A stretch of 6,203 nucleotides of DNA from an uncultured Arcobacter sp. (GTDB taxonomy: Bacteria > Campylobacterota > Campylobacteria > Campylobacterales > Arcobacteraceae). Positions 1 to 5,864 of this stretch are shown piece after piece. The position numbers and the translations under genes are program-made. The notes beneath the pieces were generated by a model. The model did no database searches. It saw only the letters and a program-made list of their open reading frames with translations, and was not told the origin of the DNA. Positions within the stretch are counted from its first letter, which is position 1, and each line of letters begins with the position of its first letter. The DNA lies in the NCBI GenBank assembly GCA_913062735.1, contig CAJXWI010000165.1, forward strand, positions 1-6,203. Reading direction: 5' to 3'.

Positions 1-1473
1 AAAAGGATCGGCATTAAATAAATTATCAGCCACATCTTCTAAGATGGCTTTTATTCTTGCCCCATTCATTTCTCTTATATAGGTTTCTGGATAGGTAATG
101 GCTGTTTGTGTCATTAGATCATCAAAGTTAATACTTTGGCCTTTCATAATGGTAGTACCCCATCTAAATCCAGGAGAGAGTGAAATATCAGCGCCTTTTA
201 CATCAATAAGTGCATCACAAATGATTTGATCCCAAGAACCATTAAAGTTACCTCTTCTGTACAGCGTTTCATCTGTTGTTGCTATTACTCTTGTTAAGTC
301 TTTAATAAAAGGGGCTCGAACTGTTTTTATGTATTCTTTCATTTCTTTATTTTCTTCAATAATATTTGAGAAAATAGGAAGGAGGGTAAATTTGAAATCT
401 TTTATTTTCCCATTTTGAATGTCTAAATCAAGAACATTTATGAATTTACCATTTGAACCAGCATTACATACATAAGTGATTCCACTCGCATTTTTTACAC
501 CAACTTCTTGTGGAACGCCATCATGAGTATGTCCTCCCATAATAAAATCAATGCCAGAAACAACCTTCGCCATTTTTTGATCCACATCAAAACCATTGTG
601 AGATAAACAAATGATAGCATCTGGTTTTTCTTCTTCTTTTATAAGATCTACTAACTCTTGCATCTCATCTGTTTTAATTCCAAAGGTCCAATCTGGAATA
701 TTTCTTTGTGGATTTGCAATGGTAGTATAAGGAAAGGCCTGTCCAATAATAGCAACTCTTGATTTTCCCATCATTTTTATAGTATAAGGTTTAAAAGCTA
801 AACCAGAATCTTCATCATAAGCAGCAGCTCCATCCATTAAAGCATCTTCTTTAACAAAAACATTTTGTGCCAAAAATTCTGCGTCTAGGTCTTTTATATT
901 GGATAATATTTCTTCTGCTTTATAGGTAAATTCCCAATGCCCAACAGCAACATCAACACCTAAAAGATTCATAGCTCCAACCATGTCTTTTCCTCTTGTA
1001 TATAATGCAGTAGCACTTCCTTGCCATGTATCTCCACCATCTAATAAAAGTGTTTTTTCTTCTCCAAAACTTGATCGTAAATAATCTACTACGGTTTTAA
1101 TTTGCGCAAAACCACCTACTTTACCCATAACTTCCGCATGTTTTTCAAAATTTACACAAGAATAAGCGTATTCTAAACGCTTATTACCCTTTATTCCATA
1201 ATAATCAAGTAAAGCCTCACCAACAATATGGGGTGGTTTCCCATAATTGTCATGAAAACCAAGATTAACACTGGGTTCTCTAAAAAATACTGGTAATAAT
1301 TGCGCATGAGAATCTGTCATATGTAATATTCGAGCATTTCCAAAACTCTCTAACTTGTAATAATCTTCAAGTTTATTATTCTTCATTGCTTTTGAATGTG
1401 AATTTGCAAAAATAGGACTTGCTCCTAAAATTGCCATCATATATATAAATTCTCTTCTGCTTAATTTACTCAT
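1..1473 (-). CDS. soxB: SoxB, thiosulfohydrolase of the Sox system (3' end truncated by window edge)
   Basis: SoxB is the periplasmic dinuclear-metal (Mn) hydrolase that removes the sulfone group as sulfate from the cysteine-bound intermediate on SoxY. The window holds 491 codons; family members are usually about 560-590 residues, so roughly the last 70-100 are missing to the left. The N-terminus carries a twin-arginine signal (SRREFI, residues 5-10, then a hydrophobic stretch to about residue 23). Metallophosphoesterase motifs follow in order: D54-S-H56, DGGDTWQ (145-151), GHWEF (178-182), LSHNG (290-294) and GGHTH (313-317). The GHWEF form, in place of the usual GNHE, is a SoxB hallmark. 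IGQAFPY (243-249), GFRWG (435-439) and EDVADN (479-484) are further SoxB signatures. The start at 1473 is supported by an AAAAAGG ribosome-binding site. It is the last operon gene seen, 35 nt after the rhodanese gene, and shows no frame damage. Confidence 0.97.
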   Translation of the reverse strand, partial: MSKLSRREFIYMMAILGASPIFANSHSKAMKNNKLEDYYKLESFGNARILHMTDSHAQLLPVFFREPSVNLGFHDNYGKPPHIVGEALLDYYGIKGNKRLEYAYSCVNFEKHAEVMGKVGGFAQIKTVVDYLRSSFGEEKTLLLDGGDTWQGSATALYTRGKDMVGAMNLLGVDVAVGHWEFTYKAEEILSNIKDLDAEFLAQNVFVKEDALMDGAAAYDEDSGLAFKPYTIKMMGKSRVAIIGQAFPYTTIANPQRNIPDWTFGIKTDEMQELVDLIKEEEKPDAIICLSHNGFDVDQKMAKVVSGIDFIMGGHTHDGVPQEVGVKNASGITYVCNAGSNGKFINVLDLDIQNGKIKDFKFTLLPIFSNIIEENKEMKEYIKTVRAPFIKDLTRVIATTDETLYRRGNFNGSWDQIICDALIDVKGADISLSPGFRWGTTIMKGQSINFDDLMTQTAITYPETYIREMNGARIKAILEDVADNLFNADPF

Positions 1474-1508
1474 GTCAAACCTTTTTATTTTCGTTTATTT
1501 AAAATGTA

Positions 1509-2147
1509 TTATTTTTCATCTCCATGAACAGTAAAGCCCATTGATGTCCACGCTTGCATACCACCTCTGTAGTATTTTATTTTTTCTTTTGGATACTTTA
1601 ACTTTAATAAAGAATATTTTGCATTCTTGATCATTGCAGGTGTTTGTCCACACCAGTATCCGTTACAGTAAATTATAAGTGTGGCAGCATTGGTAAAATT
1701 TAAACTTTTGTCCTCATTTACAATAACGTTAAACTCATCTTCTAAGACTTCTATTGCATCTTCTTCCTCATAAAAGTATTCAAAAGGAATATTAAGTGAA
1801 CCTGGAATTCGTAATCTCTCATACCACCCCGGAGTTCTTGAATCAATGATTAAAATATTCTCATTGTTTTGTGCTTGTTTCATATATTGTATGAACTCTA
1901 ATTCACCTATGGTTTCAACACCTTCTTCTATAATCATAGCTTGAGGAATTCCTCTGTGTGTTGAGTTATAAAGTTTTGTAATAATATTGTTTGTATTTTG
2001 ATTACGTGTAATGATAAATGTTTCTTCGTTTAGCGTTAGTTTAATTTCTTTTACACCCTTAGATATTGCAATAAAATCTGCGCAAAGATTGAGTGATAAG
2101 AAAAACACTGCAAAAAAGACCAGGTTAAATTTGTTTAATGTTTTCAT
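1509..2147 (-). CDS. Periplasmic rhodanese-like protein (SoxL-like by position)
   Basis: This 212-residue protein has an N-terminal hydrophobic segment (about residues 7-22, LCA then DFI), consistent with Sec export; C22 at the end of that segment could instead be a lipobox-like cysteine, though the fit is weak. Residues 23-80 are an extension I do not recognise. A single rhodanese domain spans about 84-208: an IDSRTPGWY strand-loop (101-109), IPGSLNIPF (114-122), the active-site loop beginning at C161 (CNGYWCGQTP, 161-170) and the C-terminal RGGMQAW (194-200). C161 should carry the persulfide. The sixth loop position is C166 rather than the Arg or Thr of classical thiosulfate sulfurtransferases, so the substrate may differ. 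It lies 50 nt downstream of the lipoprotein gene and 35 nt upstream of soxB. A sulfane-sulfur transferase acting with SoxYZ or on thiosulfate in the periplasm is a reasonable inference. A well-placed AAGGAT site precedes the ATG. Confidence 0.9.
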   Translation of the reverse strand: MKTLNKFNLVFFAVFFLSLNLCADFIAISKGVKEIKLTLNEETFIITRNQNTNNIITKLYNSTHRGIPQAMIIEEGVETIGELEFIQYMKQAQNNENILIIDSRTPGWYERLRIPGSLNIPFEYFYEEEDAIEVLEDEFNVIVNEDKSLNFTNAATLIIYCNGYWCGQTPAMIKNAKYSLLKLKYPKEKIKYYRGGMQAWTSMGFTVHGDEK

Positions 2148-2167
2148 TGAAGTATCCTTCTTATATC

Positions 2168-2191
2168 ATGGATATGAAAAATCATATCCAT
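2168..2191. repeat. Perfect 10-bp inverted repeat, 4-nt loop, between lipoprotein and rhodanese genes
   Basis: The arms ATGGATATGA (2168-2177) and TCATATCCAT (2182-2191) are exactly complementary around an AAAA spacer (UUUU in the mRNA of the operon strand). It is the clearest symmetric element among the gene gaps and sits in the longest one (2148-2197). No U-tract follows on either strand, which argues against an intrinsic terminator. It could be an intercistronic stem-loop protecting or processing the mRNA, or a palindromic operator. The sense strand just after it has a TATAAG stretch, but there is no matching -35 box and the leader would be very short. Confidence 0.75.
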
Positions 2192-2197
2192 AAAAAT

Positions 2198-2653
2198 TTA
2201 ATACGAATAACCATCACCAGGAACTGCTAATTTCCATGTTGTTTTAGCTTCTTGCGCTTGTGTCAAAGAAGATATAGCAAAAGAGCAGGCTCTCCATGTT
2301 GCATATTCTATGCTTACACTCCCCGTTTTTTTCTTCTTTTTGTTTAAAATATCAATACTTTTATTTCCACTTTCTAATGCAGCATTAATAGCATTTATAT
2401 ATTGTGAGTTTCTCATACCTAAACGCATAAATTCCAAGTCATTTTTAATAGAAAGTGCATTGTATTTTGTAGCACGTTCTAATACATTTTTAAGACCCAT
2501 CTTTTCTACATTACATACGTTTTTAACATTAAGATCAGCAACTCCATCATAACTTGGTATTTTCACAGCCATTTTAGAAGTACTACTGGAACAGGCACTT
2601 AGAAGTAAGGCTGCACTTACAAGAATTAAACTTTGTTTTAATTGTTTTTTCAT
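2198..2653 (-). CDS. Predicted Sox-operon lipoprotein, candidate SoxAX-associated protein (SoxK-like by position)
   Basis: I do not recognise this protein with certainty. From the chosen start it is 151 residues: a basic N-terminus (MKKQLKQ), a hydrophobic stretch and a lipobox LSAC with the lipidated cysteine at residue 21, then a Ser-rich tether. The mature part looks mostly helical, with regular Ala/Leu spacing from about residue 50 to 140, a KKKKK run near 105-109, two more cysteines (C47 and C123) that could form a disulfide, and a distinct C-terminus containing AVPGDGY. A frame extension to 2689 is possible, but the strong AAGGGGGA site just before 2653 fixes the start 10 nt after soxA. 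The place directly after soxA and before a rhodanese gene matches soxK (SoxAX-binding protein, SAXB) in purple sulfur bacteria. A structural or anchoring role for SoxXA is inferred only from this position. Confidence 0.85.
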   Translation of the reverse strand: MKKQLKQSLILVSAALLLSACSSSTSKMAVKIPSYDGVADLNVKNVCNVEKMGLKNVLERATKYNALSIKNDLEFMRLGMRNSQYINAINAALESGNKSIDILNKKKKKTGSVSIEYATWRACSFAISSLTQAQEAKTTWKLAVPGDGYSY

Positions 2654-2657
2654 TTTA

Positions 2658-2665
2658 TCCCCCTT
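2658..2665 (-). promoter_or_regulatory. Ribosome-binding site fixing the lipoprotein start
   Basis: The sense strand reads AAGGGGGA about 4 nt before the ATG at 2653-2651 and overlaps the soxA stop codon (2666-2664). It favours this start over the in-frame ATGs at 2689 and 2686, which lie inside soxA and would put 12 extra polar residues before the lipoprotein signal. The overlap with the stop implies translational coupling to soxA. Confidence 0.8.
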
Positions 2666-3578
2666 ATTTTCTAATATCTGGACCATCAATTTTCATGCCA
2701 TTTGACATGTAAGACATAAAATACAGAAGTTCTTTCATATATTTACTCTCAGCACTAGGTGGCACTTGCCCCTCATCTTTAATACATCCAACCATGCGCC
2801 GTTCAAGCGTACCTAAACCACTCCATTTTAGTCTGAATACTGGAAAGTGTGTAGTCTGCCCTAATAATTGAGAGAGCTTTTCATTTCTTACTCTTTGACC
2901 AGCCCCTTGAATATGACAAGAAGCACAAGAAAGTTTTAAATAACCTCTTTGTGTATAATAATATTCTTTCCCTCTCTCATAAGCAGCCGCTGCTTCTTTA
3001 GAGTTAATTTGAATAGCTACATCTTTATTTGCTTCCATAGACTCATAAGCAAAATAAGCTTGCAGTCTTGCCATGTTTCCTTTTTTCATTTTCCATTTTT
3101 TTTCATTGTTTTTTACCAGGCAATTATTAATAGCAATACCTAAAGTAAGAACTTCTTGTTTTTCTTCAATAAACTTAGGATAATCTCCTGCAATTTGTGT
3201 ATTTGGAAAACACGATGCAAAAGTGTTTCCATTTGAGAATTTTTTATTGTAAAGTTCTTCTCCTGCTTCAATATCATCTTCGTAAGGAGGCATTTCTTTT
3301 ATTTCTTCGTATTGTGCTTTTCCATCTTTATTAAAAGCATAATTTCCTTTTGCAAAATCTTGATGTTTTAAACCCGTAACATAAGAATTGTTTAATTCAT
3401 CATCCGTAGAATACGGGAAAAAAGTATTTCTATTTTTTAAAGGATCATCAAATTTTGCTTCAAAATAATCAATGAGTGCAATTCTGTCTTTTTCTGCTTG
3501 TGCATTAAAGTTTTCCGCATTTAAAATACAAGTAGTTAGTATGAGTAAAGTTGTTGTTTTTACAATGTTTAATAACAT
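2664..3578 (-). CDS. soxA: SoxA, haem and catalytic subunit of the SoxXA c-type cytochrome
   Basis: SoxA forms the SoxXA complex with SoxX and oxidatively couples thiosulfate to the SoxY cysteine in the periplasm. The 304-residue precursor has a Sec signal (hydrophobic about 5-19; likely cleavage after LNA, residue 21). One covalent haem site is visible, CASCH (218-222). The conserved GTLERRMVGC segment ends in C265, the residue family knowledge assigns as the axial haem ligand that is modified to a persulfide and forms the active site. The N-terminal half has the degenerate cytochrome fold with ASCF (C123) and NNC (C153) instead of a second CxxCH, so this is a monohaem SoxA; in such forms these cysteines are thought to be disulfide-linked. 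A GAAGGAGA site lies 4 nt before the ATG. The gene follows soxZ by 26 nt and precedes the lipoprotein by 10 nt. Confidence 0.97.
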   Translation of the reverse strand: MLLNIVKTTTLLILTTCILNAENFNAQAEKDRIALIDYFEAKFDDPLKNRNTFFPYSTDDELNNSYVTGLKHQDFAKGNYAFNKDGKAQYEEIKEMPPYEDDIEAGEELYNKKFSNGNTFASCFPNTQIAGDYPKFIEEKQEVLTLGIAINNCLVKNNEKKWKMKKGNMARLQAYFAYESMEANKDVAIQINSKEAAAAYERGKEYYYTQRGYLKLSCASCHIQGAGQRVRNEKLSQLLGQTTHFPVFRLKWSGLGTLERRMVGCIKDEGQVPPSAESKYMKELLYFMSYMSNGMKIDGPDIRK

Positions 3579-3604
3579 ATAATCTCCTTCTAGTTTAATG
3601 TTAA

Positions 3605-3910
3605 TTATTTAATTTTTCCGATACTTGTTTGTGTAGTACCTTTTAAATCAACCCATGAAATAATTACTTTATCGCCTTTTTGGGCCCCTTTGAACTTAAA
3701 TTTAATATATGGGTTTTTAGATAAAAACTGACTTGTTGATACTTCATACACCAATTTATCATTTACAGTAGCTGTCATATACGTAATAAAGTTAACATCT
3801 TTTTTAGCTTTTTTAGCTTCTTGGTGACCTAACATTGAATGTTTTGCCATAGCTTTAACTGTGATGATTCCTTTTTTAAGTTTTGCTTTAATTCTAGTTT
3901 TTTTAGCCAT
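3605..3910 (-). CDS. soxZ: SoxZ, subunit of the SoxYZ sulfur-carrier complex
   Basis: SoxZ is the 101-residue beta-sandwich partner of SoxY; together they carry the sulfur intermediate from one Sox enzyme to the next. Length and pattern fit the family: a KKTRIKAKLKKG start, the AKHSMLG segment (22-28, equivalent to the family's HPMxTG region), a central YMTATVNDK strand and a C-terminal GDKVIISWVDLKG. There is no cysteine and no signal peptide. That is normal, as SoxZ is thought to reach the periplasm bound to the Tat-exported SoxY. It is very basic. An AAAGGA site 7 nt upstream supports the ATG at 3910. The gene follows soxY by 44 nt and precedes soxA by 26 nt, the usual XYZA order. Confidence 0.97.
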   Translation of the reverse strand: MAKKTRIKAKLKKGIITVKAMAKHSMLGHQEAKKAKKDVNFITYMTATVNDKLVYEVSTSQFLSKNPYIKFKFKGAQKGDKVIISWVDLKGTTQTSIGKIK

Positions 3911-3954
3911 TTTTTTTCCTTTTTTTATTATTTATTTCTAATTTTAAGGAGGAA

Positions 3955-4404
3955 TCACCCACCACAACCACCAATTGTTACTTTTACAAGTTTTGAGGCT
4001 TTATAAAGTTTTCCATCTGCTAATGCTACAACTGTTACCGTACCTGTTTGTCCCAGTTTAATTCGAACAGAATAATCAATAATTCCATTTTCAGGTACTG
4101 AAAAAACAGCCACAGTACTTTCTGGATTTGCATCTTGAAAAATAGCTACTTTTGAAGCATTTAATTTAGTAGATACTGTTACTGGAATAACAGCTCCATT
4201 TTCTGCGATATCAGGAGCTTTGATTTTCATATTACTTTCAATAGCATCACTTGTTCCAAAAAGCTCTATCATGGCTTGATCAACTTTAGTTGCGCTCCAA
4301 ACCTTAGGTTTGCTATCTCTAAAATTCATTGCTTTTAAATTAACAGGTAGGAGAGAAACAGCAAAAGCGCTCATTCCAAGTGTTAAAAAAATTCTTCTAT
4401 TCAT
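3955..4404 (-). CDS. soxY: SoxY, sulfur-carrying subunit of SoxYZ
   Basis: SoxY is the covalent carrier: thiosulfate and its oxidation intermediates are bound to a cysteine at the end of a flexible C-terminal arm. The 149-residue product ends in GGCGG (145-149), the diagnostic motif, with C147 the only cysteine. The N-terminus has a twin-arginine signal (NRRIFLTL, residues 2-9, followed by a hydrophobic stretch to about 20 and a likely cleavage after LKA at 25), so SoxYZ should be exported folded. The rest is the SoxY immunoglobulin-like domain with PVTVSTKL and VRIKLGQTGTVTVVA strands. The ribosome-binding site AAAGGA overlaps the soxX stop and the genes are 10 nt apart, indicating coupled translation. 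Followed by soxZ. Confidence 0.98.
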   Translation of the reverse strand: MNRRIFLTLGMSAFAVSLLPVNLKAMNFRDSKPKVWSATKVDQAMIELFGTSDAIESNMKIKAPDIAENGAVIPVTVSTKLNASKVAIFQDANPESTVAVFSVPENGIIDYSVRIKLGQTGTVTVVALADGKLYKASKLVKVTIGGCGG

Positions 4405-4414
4405 TGTATATCCT

Positions 4415-4768
4415 TTATTTAATTGTTTGTAAATATGCTACAAGAGCGTTGATTTCTTCATTACTTAACCAACCATTTTTACCAAATGCAGGCATTGCTG
4501 AAATAGGATTTGTAGTATAAGGGTCATAAATTTTATTGTATATCTCTTCTTTTGGCCAAGCAGATAAATATTGTAATTTAGGCCCCATACTTCCTGGACC
4601 ATTAACTTCTTTGCCTTGTATATCATGACAGGCAAGACAGTTTCCTAAACCTTTAGTCATGAATATCTTTTTCCCTTGTTTTACCATATCCATTTCATTT
4701 GCAAGTAGCCAAGATGTACTAAAAACTATTAATGAACTTATCACTAATATACTTTTTGTTAATTTCAT
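4415..4768 (-). CDS. soxX: SoxX, monohaem cytochrome c subunit of SoxXA
   Basis: SoxX is the small electron-transfer subunit of SoxXA; it receives electrons from the SoxA haem and passes them to a periplasmic cytochrome c. The 117-residue precursor has a Sec signal (hydrophobic 7-22; likely cleavage after LLA, residue 23). One class I cytochrome c haem site, CLACH (44-48), is followed by GPGSMGPKL (58-65), typical of SoxX, and by AMPAFG (91-96), where M92 is the expected sixth haem ligand. The C-terminal helix LSNEEINALVAYLQ is the usual cytochrome c end. An AAAGGAGAAG site supports the start. The gene begins 19 nt after soxD and ends 10 nt before soxY. A generic small cytochrome c is the alternative, but the motifs and the place before soxYZA make SoxX nearly certain. 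Confidence 0.95.
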   Translation of the reverse strand: MKLTKSILVISSLIVFSTSWLLANEMDMVKQGKKIFMTKGLGNCLACHDIQGKEVNGPGSMGPKLQYLSAWPKEEIYNKIYDPYTTNPISAMPAFGKNGWLSNEEINALVAYLQTIK

Positions 4769-4787
4769 TTCTTCTCCTTTGATTGCT

Positions 4788-5864
4788 TTATTTACTTACT
4801 TTAATCATATAATCAATAAGGTTTTCTAAATCCTTATCGCTTAAATCCATATTGCCGCCACGTGGTGGCATGGCATTGATTCCAACAATAGCATTTGCAT
4901 ATACTTGTTTTACTCCTTTTTTAATTACTTCGCTCCACTGTTCTAAATCACCTACAACAGGTGCTCCTAAGGCATCATTTGAATGACAAGCGGCACAACT
5001 TTGTGAATAGATTTCTTTTATAGCTTCATCATTATCTTGTTTTTTAATTTTTGGTAAATCTTTTTTACTCGTTATTTTTGGGTCAAAACCTGTAATTTCA
5101 TTTTTAATGAAAACAATCTCTTGCGTTTTACAGTTTTTCATACAGCGTGTACCTTGCGCTAAAGGAGGTCTTTGTTCTTTCAAATTTGACCGATTAGGAG
5201 ATACCGGATAGAAACCATCAACATTTGGCATTTTTATTTTTAAAAACTTTTCTTTTGTTAAAACATACTCATCATCTAATTCTATACCATCAATTTCAAT
5301 TTCATTGACCGACAATAAATAAGCTACCAGTGCATAGGTCTCATTATTACTTAGACTTTTTGGATTGTTAAAAGGCATAGAGGATTGTATGTACCAAAAT
5401 AAAGTACTTGCATAAGGCCAATAAGAACCAATAGTTCTCATTGGAGGTTCATCTCCTGCTTGCAAGAGTTGATTTTTTAAGCTGCCTTGTCCTCCTGTTA
5501 AAGTAGGATAGCCACTACCCCCAGCCCCAAAGTCGCCATGACAGGATAAACATTGAGCAGAATATAATTCATCTCCTTGCTCAACACTTCCTTCTCCTTC
5601 AGGTAATCCTTCACCATCTGGCATAACATCTTTATTCCATGCTTTAATTTCATTAAGTGTGGGTGTTCTTCCATGATTGAATTCACTTATATTTTGTTTA
5701 TTTAATAAATAAAGCGAATAATGCGTATTTGTCCGTGGGTAAATAACGGAGCCATCTACGTTTTTTTTAAGTTTTACGTTTGTGCCAGCACTCGTATACG
5801 AAGCCAGCAACATACAGGAAAGAATAAGAAAAACGTGTGTTTTTTTAAGAGCGAACATGTGCAT
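4788..5864 (-). CDS. soxD: SoxD, dihaem cytochrome c subunit of sulfane dehydrogenase SoxCD
   Basis: SoxD accepts the electrons that the molybdoprotein SoxC removes from the SoxY-bound sulfane sulfur and feeds them to the respiratory chain. From the chosen ATG it has 358 residues: a Sec signal (hydrophobic about 11-22, likely cleavage after TSA at 26), an N-terminal region, then a first haem domain with CLSCHG (105-110), a YWPYASTLFWYI helix (148-159) and M163 in SSMPF as likely ligand. A Cys pair in RCMKNC (240-245) follows, probably a disulfide, and a second haem domain has CAACH (290-294) and M332 in AMPPRGG. The dihaem layout and order fit SoxD. An upstream in-frame ATG at 5891 lies well inside soxC and lacks a good site; AAAGGAGAGG just before 5864 decides the start. 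The gene overlaps soxC by 20 nt and precedes soxX by 19 nt. Confidence 0.96.
   Translation of the reverse strand: MHMFALKKTHVFLILSCMLLASYTSAGTNVKLKKNVDGSVIYPRTNTHYSLYLLNKQNISEFNHGRTPTLNEIKAWNKDVMPDGEGLPEGEGSVEQGDELYSAQCLSCHGDFGAGGSGYPTLTGGQGSLKNQLLQAGDEPPMRTIGSYWPYASTLFWYIQSSMPFNNPKSLSNNETYALVAYLLSVNEIEIDGIELDDEYVLTKEKFLKIKMPNVDGFYPVSPNRSNLKEQRPPLAQGTRCMKNCKTQEIVFIKNEITGFDPKITSKKDLPKIKKQDNDEAIKEIYSQSCAACHSNDALGAPVVGDLEQWSEVIKKGVKQVYANAIVGINAMPPRGGNMDLSDKDLENLIDYMIKVSK

Noticed and set aside
2168..2191. Intrinsic transcription terminator
   Set aside because: The stem is perfect but A+T-rich, and neither strand has a U-run after it; the next gene begins only 20 nt further on with normal operon spacing.
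2011..2193. Plus-strand 60-codon frame
   Set aside because: Antisense to the start of the rhodanese gene and runs through the inverted repeat; no protein-like features.
2325..2346. Homopolymer A-run in the lipoprotein gene (KKKKK codons) as a phase-variation tract
   Set aside because: The run is interrupted (seven, then five bases) and the frame is intact; similar runs occur throughout this A+T-rich window.
2310..2552. Plus-strand 80-codon frame
   Set aside because: It is antisense to the lipoprotein gene, rich in Phe and Leu from the A-rich sense codons, with no homology I recognise and no reason to be expressed.
2654..2689. Longer lipoprotein start at 2689 overlapping soxA
   Set aside because: It would place 12 polar residues before the signal peptide; the start at 2653 has a strong ribosome-binding site and a textbook lipoprotein N-terminus.
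2949..3143. Plus-strand 64-codon frame
   Set aside because: Antisense to the middle of soxA; the hydrophobic look reflects the complement of Lys/Asn/Glu codons, not a membrane protein.
3946..3953. Plus-strand AAGGAGGA as a ribosome-binding site for an antisense gene
   Set aside because: No start codon at a suitable distance and no reading frame of note follows; the region is antisense to soxY.
5498..5686. Minus-strand 62-codon frame
   Set aside because: Lies entirely inside soxD in another frame, over the first haem domain, which is clearly the coding frame.
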